Part shown: piece after piece, positions 57,602 to 64,000 of the stretch
How positions within the stretch are numbered: position 1 is the first letter of the stretch
How the letters are laid out: the number at the start of each line of letters is the position of its first letter
DNA from: Halorubrum salinarum
GTDB taxonomy: Archaea; Halobacteriota; Halobacteria; Halobacteriales; Haloferacaceae
Direction of reading: 5' to 3'
Length of the DNA: 64,000 nt
Assembly (NCBI RefSeq): GCF_013267195.1
Contig: NZ_CP053941.1
Location: forward strand, 2,046,001-2,110,000
Position numbers and translations under genes: made by a program
Notes under the pieces: generated by a model
Told to the model about the DNA's origin: nothing
Database searches by the model: none
What the model saw: the letters and a program-made list of their open reading frames with translations, nothing else

Positions 57602-57850
57602 TTACCGGGCCATCGTCCACAGCAGCGCGCCGACGAGGACGAGCGGGACGCCGAGGAGGATGAACGTCGGCGGCATCGTCGTGTACGGCGCCATCAGGAA
57701 GACGACCCCGAAGACGGCCAGGATCGACGCGATGACCTTCTGTGACTTCAGCGGCGCAGCCCCCAGGAGCGACACGAGGAGCCCGAACAGGATGATGTGC
57801 CCGAGGTGGTAGTCGAGCAGGAACGTGTCGATGACCAGCGGCGAGAGCAT
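57602..57850 (-). CDS. Small membrane protein, unknown
   Basis: This 82-residue protein has two or three hydrophobic segments (about 18-34, 39-55 and 61-79) around a short loop with Lys-Ser-Gln-Lys. It has no motif I can name. A TTTAAT element lies about 31 bases before the ATG. It may be conserved in haloarchaea, but I cannot confirm this. Confidence 0.65.
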   Translation of the reverse strand: MLSPLVIDTFLLDYHLGHIILFGLLVSLLGAAPLKSQKVIASILAVFGVVFLMAPYTTMPPTFILLGVPLVLVGALLWTMAR

Positions 57851-57926
57851 TCTTGGCCGAAGGTCCGAGCGATTCGCGCATTAAAGTTCCGTTTCTCGTG
57901 GCCGGGGCGCCCGCGGCGTGCCGATA

Positions 57927-57933
57927 GTATAAG
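57927..57933 (+). promoter_or_regulatory. TATA box that decides the DUF389 start
   Basis: GTATAAG is centred 27 bases before the GTG at 57957, but only 12 before the earlier GTG at 57942. This argues for 57957 as the start. Confidence 0.5.
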
Positions 57934-57956
57934 GGTCGCCGGTGCCACCGGAGACC

Positions 57957-59249
57957 GTGCGACTCGTTCAGGTCATGATTCCGGCGGGCAAGCGGGCGGC
58001 GGTCGTCCGCGCGCTCGACGACGAGGGGGTCGACTACGTCGTCACCGACGAGACGAGCGGCCGGGAGTACACCGCGGTCGCGACGTTCCCGCTGCCGACG
58101 GCCGCCGTCGAACCCGTCCTCGACCGGCTGCGGGAGGCGGGGATCGACGAGAGCACCTACACCGTCATCGTCGCGGCCGAGACGGTCATCTCGCGGCGGT
58201 TCGAGGCGCTCGAAGAGCAGTACGAGGAAGACGCCGACCACGGCGGCGACCGGATCTCGCGCGAAGAGCTCCAGGCGAAGGCGGACGACCTCGCGTCCGG
58301 GCTGGGAACCTACGTGCTGATGACCGTCATCTCGGCGGTGATCGCCACGGCGGGGCTGCTCCTCGACTCCCCCGCGACCGTGGTCGGATCGATGGTGATC
58401 GCGCCGCTCATCGGGCCGGCGATGTCGGCCGCGATCGGCACGGTCGTCGACGACGAGGCGCTGTTCCGGCGGGGCGTGCGGATGCAGGTACTCGGCGTCG
58501 CGGTCGCGGTCCTCGCGGCGACATTGTTCGCGCTCGCGCTGCGCTCGCTCGCCTTAGTGCCGCCCGGACTCGACCCGCTGGAGCTCGCGGAGGTGTCCGA
58601 GCGGCTCGCGCCGAACGTCCTCGTGTTGGTCGTCGCGGTCGGCGCCGGGGTCGCGGGCATCGTCTCGCTGATGACCGGCGTCTCGGCGACGCTCGTCGGC
58701 GTGATGATCGCGGTGGCGCTCATCCCGCCCGCGGCTGCCGTCGGGATCGGGATCGCCTTCCGGATCCCGCGGCTCGTCCTCGGGGCGGGGATCATCGTCG
58801 CGGTGAACGTCCTCTCGATCAACCTCTCCGCGCTCGTGGTGCTGTGGTACGAGGGCTACCGGCCGCAGCGGTGGTTCCGCGAGGACGACGCGCGCGCCGC
58901 GTTCCTCAAGCGCGCCGCGGTGCTGGCGGCCGCGATCGCGCTGCTCTCGGTGTTCCTCGGCGGCGTCACCTACGACTCGTACGTCGCCTCGACCACGGAG
59001 GCGGACATCCGGGCCGCCGCGAGCGACGAGCTGACCGCGATCGATTCGGAGTTCGAACTCCTCGAACTGACGGTCGAGCGCAGCGGCACCGTCCCGCCGC
59101 TCGAAACCGATCGGGTGGTGGTCACCGTGGGCGTCCCGCCCGGCAGCGCCGCCGCGGGGACGGCACCGGCGCTCGACGACCGGATCGAGTCCGTCCTCGG
59201 CCGCGAGGTCGGCGTCGAGGTCCGCACGGTGACCGTCGAGCGGGCCTGA
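57957..59249 (+). CDS. TIGR00341/DUF389 family membrane protein
   Basis: This 430-residue protein has an N-terminal ACT-like soluble domain (about 1-85), about seven membrane segments with the DUF389 core (VVGSMVIAPLIGPAMSAAIG, then LMTGVSATLVGVMIAVALIPPAAAVGIG-type sequence) and a soluble C-terminal domain of about 90 residues. The family is widespread and uncharacterised. The start is taken as GTG at 57957 because of the TATA position. It lies 85 bases before the FNT-USP gene on the same strand, with its own promoter in between. Confidence 0.88.
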   Translation: MRLVQVMIPAGKRAAVVRALDDEGVDYVVTDETSGREYTAVATFPLPTAAVEPVLDRLREAGIDESTYTVIVAAETVISRRFEALEEQYEEDADHGGDRISREELQAKADDLASGLGTYVLMTVISAVIATAGLLLDSPATVVGSMVIAPLIGPAMSAAIGTVVDDEALFRRGVRMQVLGVAVAVLAATLFALALRSLALVPPGLDPLELAEVSERLAPNVLVLVVAVGAGVAGIVSLMTGVSATLVGVMIAVALIPPAAAVGIGIAFRIPRLVLGAGIIVAVNVLSINLSALVVLWYEGYRPQRWFREDDARAAFLKRAAVLAAAIALLSVFLGGVTYDSYVASTTEADIRAAASDELTAIDSEFELLELTVERSGTVPPLETDRVVVTVGVPPGSAAAGTAPALDDRIESVLGREVGVEVRTVTVERA

Positions 59250-59304
59250 GCCGTCCCGCCGAGTCCGCGCCGGAATTTCGTCGACGTGAGCCGAAGAGGA
59301 ACTA

Positions 59305-59312
59305 CTTTTTAC
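59305..59312 (+). promoter_or_regulatory. TATA box of the FNT-USP gene
   Basis: CTTTTTAC is centred about 27 bases before the GTG start at 59335. Confidence 0.45.
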
Positions 59313-59334
59313 GGGGGTACCGTGGGAGTCGGCA

Positions 59335-61491
59335 GTGACGGACGCAACCGAACCCGACGACGATTCCATGCGGGAGGTCGTCGAGCGGTCCCGGAGCGGC
59401 GCGCCCGCGGTCGGCGAGGCCGTCAGGGACCGGTTCTCCTCCGACGAGGTGTTCCAGCGGATCATCGCGGCCGCGGACGAGGAGGTGACCTCGGGGAGCC
59501 GCGAGCTCTTCTTCAGCGGCCTCGCCGCCGGGCTGGCGATCACGATCACGTTCATGCTGTACGCGTCGCTGACGGCGGCGACCGACTCGCACCCGATCTT
59601 GAGCGTGCTGCTGTACCCGCTCGGGTTCATCTACATCATCATCGGCGGCTACCAGCTGTACACCGAGAACACGCTACCGCCGGTGGCGCTCACGCTCGAA
59701 CGGCTCGCGAGCGTTCCGACCCTGCTGCGCCACTGGTCGATCGTCTTAGCGGGCAACTTCGTCGGCGGCGCGATCGGGGCGCTCGTCCTCTCGTACGGCG
59801 GCGTCTTCACGGGCGAGACCGTCGACGCGGCGCGGTACATCTCGCAGGGCGGGTTCACGGTCGAGTTCGTCCCGCTGTTCTTCAAGGCCGCGATGGCCGG
59901 GCTCATCGTCGCCGGCGTCGTCTGGGTCGGCTTCGCCTCCACCGACTCCGTGAGCCGGATGCTCGTCGTCTACCTCGCGTTCCTCGCGATCCCGCTCGGC
60001 GACCTCTTCCACGTGGTCGTCTCCTTCACCGAAGTCCTCTTCCTGTTCTTCGAGGACGGCATCCCGCTGTACGGCGCCGAGATCAGCCTCTACACCGGTA
60101 TCGTCGGCTTCGTGATCCCCGTGCTGCTCGGGAACACGATCGGCGGGGTCGTGCTGGTCACGCTCGTCAACTACTTCCAGACCAGCGAGGAGCGCCTCGA
60201 AGAGGCGCGCTTCGAAGGCGTGAGCCGACGCCTCACCGTCCCCGAGTGGGTGTTCGGCCGGGCGGCGGGGCGGTCGTACGTCCCCATCCTAGACGCCACC
60301 GAGGCGACGCTGTTCGCGGGCGAGGGGTACCGGATCATGGTGCCGATCACGAACCCCCGGACCGACAGTCCGATCGTCGAGCTGGCGGCGCGGCTCGCGA
60401 GCAGCCACGAAGAGGGCGTGGTGCACATCGTCCACGTCGTCCAGGCGCCCGAGCGCATGTCGCTGTCCTCCGGCGACGCCGGGCGTCGCATCGCGGACGT
60501 CTCCGCCGAGGGGATGGGGAACCTCCGGTCGACCGCGGCCGACTACGACGTGGACGTGTCGACCTCGACGGTCGTCTCGCACCGCTCGTTCGAGGAGATG
60601 TTCAACATGGCGCGCCGGACCCGCCCCGACGCCGTGCTGATGGGCTGGGGCGACGACCAGCTGTGGAGCGCCGCCCGCGCCGAGCGGCCGATCGACGAGC
60701 TCACCAACCAGCTCCCCTGTGACTTCCTCATTCTCAACGAGCACGAGCTGGACACCTCGCGGATCCTCATCCCGACCTCCGGGGGGCCCGACTCGGCGCT
60801 CAGCGCCGAGGTGGCGCGGGTGCTCGCCGAGACGACCGACGCCGAGGTGACGCTGCTCCACGTCGTCGACGACCCGGGCGACAGGGCGCGCGGCGAGGCG
60901 TTCCTCGCGTCGTGGGCCGACGAACACGGGCTCGGCGACGCCGATCTCGTCGTCGACGACGGCGGCGACGTGGAGGACGGGATCTGCCGGGCCGCCGCCG
61001 ACAAGACGCTCGTCATCATCGGCGCCACGGAGAAGGGCCTGCTCTCGCGGCTCGTCTCGAACTCCCTCCACCTCGACGTGATCCACGAAGTCGATGCCTC
61101 CGTGCTGCTCACCGAGCGGCCGAGCAGCCGGTCGCTGCGCGAGCGCCTGTTCGGCTCCGGTCGCCGGGCCACCGACCTGTCGCGCGGCGTCGAGCGCGAC
61201 CCGGAGCGGTCTGAAGGGACCGACGTGCGGTCGATCGAGGACCACGAGGCGGACGCCGGTGACGACGCGGACGCGACCCCGGAAGACGACGCGGACGGCG
61301 CCCTCGCCGACGCCGACGGGGCGTCCGCCGACGCCGACGCGGCGTCCGACGCCGACGACGGGGCGCCCGCAGACGACGACGGCCCGGAGGACGAGCAGCC
61401 GCACCTCGACGACACGTTCGTGGCGGACCACGACGAGGCGGACGAGGAGGCCGCGGAGGAGGCGGACGCCGAGCGCGACGACGACCGATAG
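59335..61491 (+). CDS. FNT-type channel fused to two universal stress domains
   Basis: This 718-residue protein joins a formate/nitrite-transporter-like membrane domain (about 40-290, six helices; LFFSGLAAGLAITITFML, then LAGNFVGGAIGALVLSYGG, then LLGNTIGGVVLVTLVNYF) to two UspA-like nucleotide-binding domains (about 325-460 and 470-605). It ends in an acidic Ala/Asp-repeat tail of about 100 residues. The start codon is GTG. The fusion suggests a channel for a small anion whose gating responds to ATP, AMP or stress through the USP domains. The substrate cannot be told from the sequence; the FNT pore residues should be modelled. Confidence 0.88.
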   Translation: MTDATEPDDDSMREVVERSRSGAPAVGEAVRDRFSSDEVFQRIIAAADEEVTSGSRELFFSGLAAGLAITITFMLYASLTAATDSHPILSVLLYPLGFIYIIIGGYQLYTENTLPPVALTLERLASVPTLLRHWSIVLAGNFVGGAIGALVLSYGGVFTGETVDAARYISQGGFTVEFVPLFFKAAMAGLIVAGVVWVGFASTDSVSRMLVVYLAFLAIPLGDLFHVVVSFTEVLFLFFEDGIPLYGAEISLYTGIVGFVIPVLLGNTIGGVVLVTLVNYFQTSEERLEEARFEGVSRRLTVPEWVFGRAAGRSYVPILDATEATLFAGEGYRIMVPITNPRTDSPIVELAARLASSHEEGVVHIVHVVQAPERMSLSSGDAGRRIADVSAEGMGNLRSTAADYDVDVSTSTVVSHRSFEEMFNMARRTRPDAVLMGWGDDQLWSAARAERPIDELTNQLPCDFLILNEHELDTSRILIPTSGGPDSALSAEVARVLAETTDAEVTLLHVVDDPGDRARGEAFLASWADEHGLGDADLVVDDGGDVEDGICRAAADKTLVIIGATEKGLLSRLVSNSLHLDVIHEVDASVLLTERPSSRSLRERLFGSGRRATDLSRGVERDPERSEGTDVRSIEDHEADAGDDADATPEDDADGALADADGASADADAASDADDGAPADDDGPEDEQPHLDDTFVADHDEADEEAAEEADAERDDDR

Positions 61492-61519
61492 GCAAAACGG
61501 CTCTTTGTGTTATCTGCGG

Positions 61520-61526
61520 CTTATAC
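61520..61526 (+). promoter_or_regulatory. TATA box of the SIMPL gene
   Basis: CTTATAC is centred 29 bases before the ATG at 61552. Confidence 0.55.
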
Positions 61527-61551
61527 GTCGTCCGGACGCGAACGGTCGCGT

Positions 61552-62295
61552 ATGAACAGGCGACTGACGGCACTCATCGGCATCGCGGCGCTCGTCGCGC
61601 TGGCCGGCTGTACGGGGTTCGCGGGCACCGCCACCCCGACCGGCGGCGACGACGCGCAACTGGAGCGGAGCATCGAAGTGACGGCCACCGGCGAGGCGGC
61701 GTCGGCCCCGGACCGAGCCACCCTCCGGGTCGCGGTCACCGCGACCGGCGGCGACGCCGAGGCGGTCCGCGACGAGCTGGCCGCCGGCGAGGCGGACCTC
61801 CGCGCGGCCCTGACCGACTGGGGGCTCGACGAGGAGGCGATCCGCACGGAGCGGTACGACGTGCGCGAGAGCTACGAGACCCGGGACGACCCGAACCGGA
61901 CGCGCTACGAGGGCGTCCACCAGTACGCGATCGAAGTCGGCGACGTCGACGCCGTCGGCGAGGTCATCGACGTCGCCATCGACGCCGGCGCCGACCAGGT
62001 CCAGCGGATCCGGTTCGGCCTGAGCGAGGAGCGCGAGCGCGAGCTCCGCGAGGAGGCGATCACGGCGGCGATGGAGAACGCCGACGACGACGCGGCCGTC
62101 CTCGCGAACGCGAGCGACCTCGAAGTGGTCGGCGTGTACGACGTCTCCACGGCGCAGTCCGGCTCGACGCCGTTCGTCGCGGAGCGCTACGCGGCCGCCG
62201 GCGGCGACGCCGGGGGCGCGTCCACGAGCGTCCAGACCGGCGACGTGACCGTGCGCGTCTCGGTGAACGTCGTCTACGAGGCCGTCCCGGCCTGA
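61552..62295 (+). CDS. SIMPL-domain lipoprotein
   Basis: This 247-residue protein has a lipoprotein signal (TALIGIAALVALAGC, lipobox LAGC near residue 20). The SIMPL/DUF541 domain follows: IEVTATGEAASAPDRATLRV, then EEAIRTERYDVRESYE and DVTVRVSVNVVYE. Family members are periplasmic or cell-surface proteins; some interact with signalling or stress proteins, but most are uncharacterised. In this organism it should sit on the outer face of the membrane. Confidence 0.88.
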   Translation: MNRRLTALIGIAALVALAGCTGFAGTATPTGGDDAQLERSIEVTATGEAASAPDRATLRVAVTATGGDAEAVRDELAAGEADLRAALTDWGLDEEAIRTERYDVRESYETRDDPNRTRYEGVHQYAIEVGDVDAVGEVIDVAIDAGADQVQRIRFGLSEERERELREEAITAAMENADDDAAVLANASDLEVVGVYDVSTAQSGSTPFVAERYAAAGGDAGGASTSVQTGDVTVRVSVNVVYEAVPA

Positions 62296-62335
62296 CCGGC
62301 GGCGACCGCTCTTTTCCCGTCCGACCGCGGCTCGG

Positions 62336-63319
62336 TTACTCCCCGTCGCGCGTGGGGAGGTCGGGCTCGAAGCCGACCGCCTCGACGGCCATGTCGAGGA
62401 CGGCCTCGACGTTCTCCTCTTCCGTGACGCTCATCGTCGCGTCGACGGACTCCGCCTTCACCGCCTCGAAGCGGTCGTGCTTGTTCGCGACGGTGAGCAG
62501 CGGCACGTCGGCGCCGAACAGCTCCCGGACCTCCTCGCGCAGCTCGAGCTGGACGTCGAGCGGGTAGCCGCAGTCGCCGGAGGGGTCGATGACGAAGACG
62601 ACGGCGTCGGCGAGGTGTTCGAGGGCGCTCACCGCCTGCCGCTCGATGTCGTTGCGCTCGTCTTCGGGGCGGTCCAGGAGCCCGGGCGTGTCGACGATCT
62701 GGTACCGGACGTGGTTCCGGTCGAAGTGGCCGATCTGGACGCCCTTCGTGGTGAACGGGTACTCCGCGATCTGGTTCGACGCGCGGGTGACGCGGTTGAC
62801 GAACGAGGACTTCCCGACGTTCGGGTAGCCGGCGACGACGATGGCGGGCTCGTCGGGCCTGACGTCCGGGAGGACCTTCAGCTGGTCCCGCGAGTCGCCG
62901 ATGTAGCGCAGGTCGTCTTCGATCTGGTCCATCACGTCGGCCATGCGCGCGAACGCCTGCTTCCGGTGTTTCCGCGCGGTGTCGACGTCGGAGTTCCGGA
63001 TCTTCGTCGTGTACTCGTCGCGGAGGTCCTCGATCTGGCGGCTGGCCCACATCACCTGCGAGAGCGCCTGGCGGAGGCGGTCCACGTCGACGATGGCGTC
63101 GGCGAGCTCGTAGTAGAACGGGTCGACGTCGAAGCCGAAGTCGGGCCACGAGGTGACGACGTTCTCTAAGTTGTCGGAGAGCACGTTGCCGGCGGTCCGT
63201 AGCATCGACTCCTGCGCCTCGTGGCCGCGCTTCGCGCGCCCGGCCCGCGACGCCCGCGAGAACGCCTTGTCGACGAGTTCCTCCGCGCGCGGAGTCGTCG
63301 GGAGGCCCTCAAATATCAT
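62336..63319 (-). CDS. NOG1-like GTPase
   Basis: This 327-residue GTPase of the Obg/NOG1 class has an N-terminal helical domain (about 1-165; RAEELVDKAFSRASRAGRAK, then LRQALSQVMWASRQIEDLRD). The G domain has G1 GYPNVGKSS, G3 DTPGLLDRPED and G4 NKHDRFE. Eukaryotic NOG1 acts in large-subunit assembly, and a ribosome role is likely here. The ATG at 63319 lies 30 bases after a TATA box. It is convergent with the SIMPL gene. Confidence 0.92.
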   Translation of the reverse strand: MIFEGLPTTPRAEELVDKAFSRASRAGRAKRGHEAQESMLRTAGNVLSDNLENVVTSWPDFGFDVDPFYYELADAIVDVDRLRQALSQVMWASRQIEDLRDEYTTKIRNSDVDTARKHRKQAFARMADVMDQIEDDLRYIGDSRDQLKVLPDVRPDEPAIVVAGYPNVGKSSFVNRVTRASNQIAEYPFTTKGVQIGHFDRNHVRYQIVDTPGLLDRPEDERNDIERQAVSALEHLADAVVFVIDPSGDCGYPLDVQLELREEVRELFGADVPLLTVANKHDRFEAVKAESVDATMSVTEEENVEAVLDMAVEAVGFEPDLPTRDGE

Positions 63320-63346
63320 TGTTACCCGCGTTTCACCGCCGACGCG

Positions 63347-63352
63347 TATAAG
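63347..63352 (-). promoter_or_regulatory. TATA box of the NOG1-like gene
   Basis: CTTATA on the minus strand is centred 30 bases before the ATG at 63319. Confidence 0.55.
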
Positions 63353-63490
63353 AGCGTCCGTTCGCGGACCGCCGCGACACGGCGGCACACGGGCGGACGC
63401 GGGGCCTGTGGACAGCGGGAGCGGCCGGCGCCGAGGGACCGCGTCTGCGATGAACGATCGTTATCTTTGACGCTCATATTTCGAGACATA

Positions 63491-63496
63491 CTTATG
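63491..63496 (+). promoter_or_regulatory. TATA-like box of the NhaC-type gene
   Basis: CTTATG is centred about 26 bases before the ATG at 63519. AT-rich sequence surrounds it. Confidence 0.5.
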
Positions 63497-63518
63497 CTTC
63501 AGAGAAATACAACCGCTC

Positions 63519-64000
63519 ATGGCACGCTCGTTCACGCCGACGTCGTACGAGGACCTCGACCCGGACCGCCGCCCGAGCCTGGCGGCGGCGCTGGTCCCGG
63601 TCCTCGCCGTCGTGGCGTTCCTCGGAATCGGCTCGGCCGTCCTCGGCCTCGACCCGCACCCGCCGCTCATCTGGAGTATCGCCTTCGTCGGCGCCTTCGG
63701 CCTCTGGCTCGGCTACGACTGGGACGACCTGTTCGACGGTATCGCCAACGGTCTCCTTATGGGCCTCCAGGCGATCCTCATCATCTTCACCATCTACGGG
63801 CTGATCGCCACGTGGGTCAGCGCCGGCACGATCCCCAGCATGATGTACTACGGGCTGGAGGTCCTCTCGCCGACGACGTTCCTCCCGGCGGCCGCGGTCC
63901 TCGCGGCCATCGTCGCGTTCGCGATCGGCTCCTCGTGGACCACCGTCGGGACGCTCGGCGTCGCATTCGTCGGCATCGGGGCGGGGCTCGGCGTCCCCGC
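63519..64000 (+). CDS. Na+/H+ antiporter NhaC family, 5' part only
   Basis: The gene runs off the right edge, with about 160 residues visible. After a short hydrophilic N-terminus come several hydrophobic segments with the NhaC pattern: PSLAAALVPVLAVVAFLGIG, then WDDLFDGIANGLLMGLQAIL and FAIGSSWTTVGTLGVAFVGIG. NhaC antiporters exchange sodium for protons, central for a halophile. Completeness cannot be judged. Confidence 0.85.
   Translation, partial: MARSFTPTSYEDLDPDRRPSLAAALVPVLAVVAFLGIGSAVLGLDPHPPLIWSIAFVGAFGLWLGYDWDDLFDGIANGLLMGLQAILIIFTIYGLIATWVSAGTIPSMMYYGLEVLSPTTFLPAAAVLAAIVAFAIGSSWTTVGTLGVAFVGIGAGLGVP

Noticed and set aside
61255-61480. GAC/GCC-rich short repeats at the end of the FNT-USP gene
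   Set aside because: They encode the acidic Ala/Asp tail and are simple codon repetition, not a separate element.
1-64000. rRNA, tRNA and CRISPR arrays
   Set aside because: No regularly spaced repeats and no recognisable tRNA T-arm or rRNA sequence were noticed on reading. A covariance-model scan was not possible here.

Overview
The window is a high-GC archaeal chromosome segment and almost certainly comes from a halophilic archaeon (Halobacteria; the gene content and style would suit Halorubrum or a relative, but this is inferred from the sequence, not from a database search). The predicted proteins are strongly acidic. Most genes have an archaeal TATA element 26-31 bases before the start codon, as expected for leaderless mRNAs. 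The gene set contains archaeal and haloarchaeal hallmarks: an LWR-salt protein, a HalX response regulator, an HFX_2341-type regulator, an amphi-Trp protein, PAN, CDC48, Pelota, Nob1, aIF5B, RtcB with archease, EndA, CofH and HMG-CoA reductase. I found no rRNA, tRNA, CRISPR array or transposase.

Region by region. 1-9.3 kb: the 5' part of endA (tRNA splicing), a small-molecule kinase, a two-domain CDC48-type AAA ATPase, NikR-like and PadR-like regulators, a HAD hydrolase, a divergent LWR-salt/uppS pair, a DUF2891 protein, and an overlapping PRC-barrel/nob1 pair. 9.4-16.6 kb: infB, small and hypothetical membrane proteins, pelota, a DUF4013 membrane protein, an alpha/beta hydrolase and a thiamine-binding-like protein. 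16.6-24.6 kb: a degenerate Nudix protein, rtcB, a membrane protein, an archease/DUF502 operon, an acetyltransferase, hmgA, a small winged-helix repressor and cofH. 24.6-31.1 kb: an HFX_2341-type regulator, then a lower-GC cassette with one membrane histidine kinase, then the NAD de novo operon nadA-nadB-nadC. 31.4-41.6 kb: formamidase-like amidohydrolase, HtpX-like protease, M29 aminopeptidase, amphi-Trp protein, HalX regulator, PAN, pyruvoyl arginine decarboxylase, an aspartoacylase-like protein and a polysaccharide flippase. 41.7-52.5 kb: a fused D-lactate/glycolate dehydrogenase, aldo/keto reductase, class V aminotransferase, a membrane hydrolase-like protein, a thyA-folA operon and a divergent DCC/HTTM pair. 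52.5-64 kb: a metal ABC transporter operon closed by its own DtxR-family regulator, thrB, a DUF389 protein, an FNT-channel/universal-stress fusion, a SIMPL lipoprotein, a NOG1-like GTPase and the 5' end of an NhaC-type antiporter.

The most unusual structure lies at 25.8-27.6 kb. A 101-base segment, holding the promoter and first 19 codons of the HFX_2341-type gene, occurs twice in direct orientation with only two differences. The copies bracket the histidine-kinase cassette, whose base composition is visibly more AT-rich. The second copy has lost its start codon. This looks like a young insertion that duplicated the regulatory region of its neighbour. Other points of note are a perfect DtxR-type operator before the metal transporter operon, a perfect inverted repeat between the TATA box and start of the small winged-helix gene, a dispersed GC-rich repeat in two intergenic regions, and several fused or degenerate domain arrangements.

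Functionally the window gathers much of RNA processing and quality control (EndA, RtcB, archease, Nob1, Pelota), protein unfolding and turnover (CDC48, PAN, HtpX-like, M29), cofactor synthesis (NAD, F420, folate/dTMP), isoprenoid supply (HMG-CoA reductase, UppS), and metal and stress regulation.
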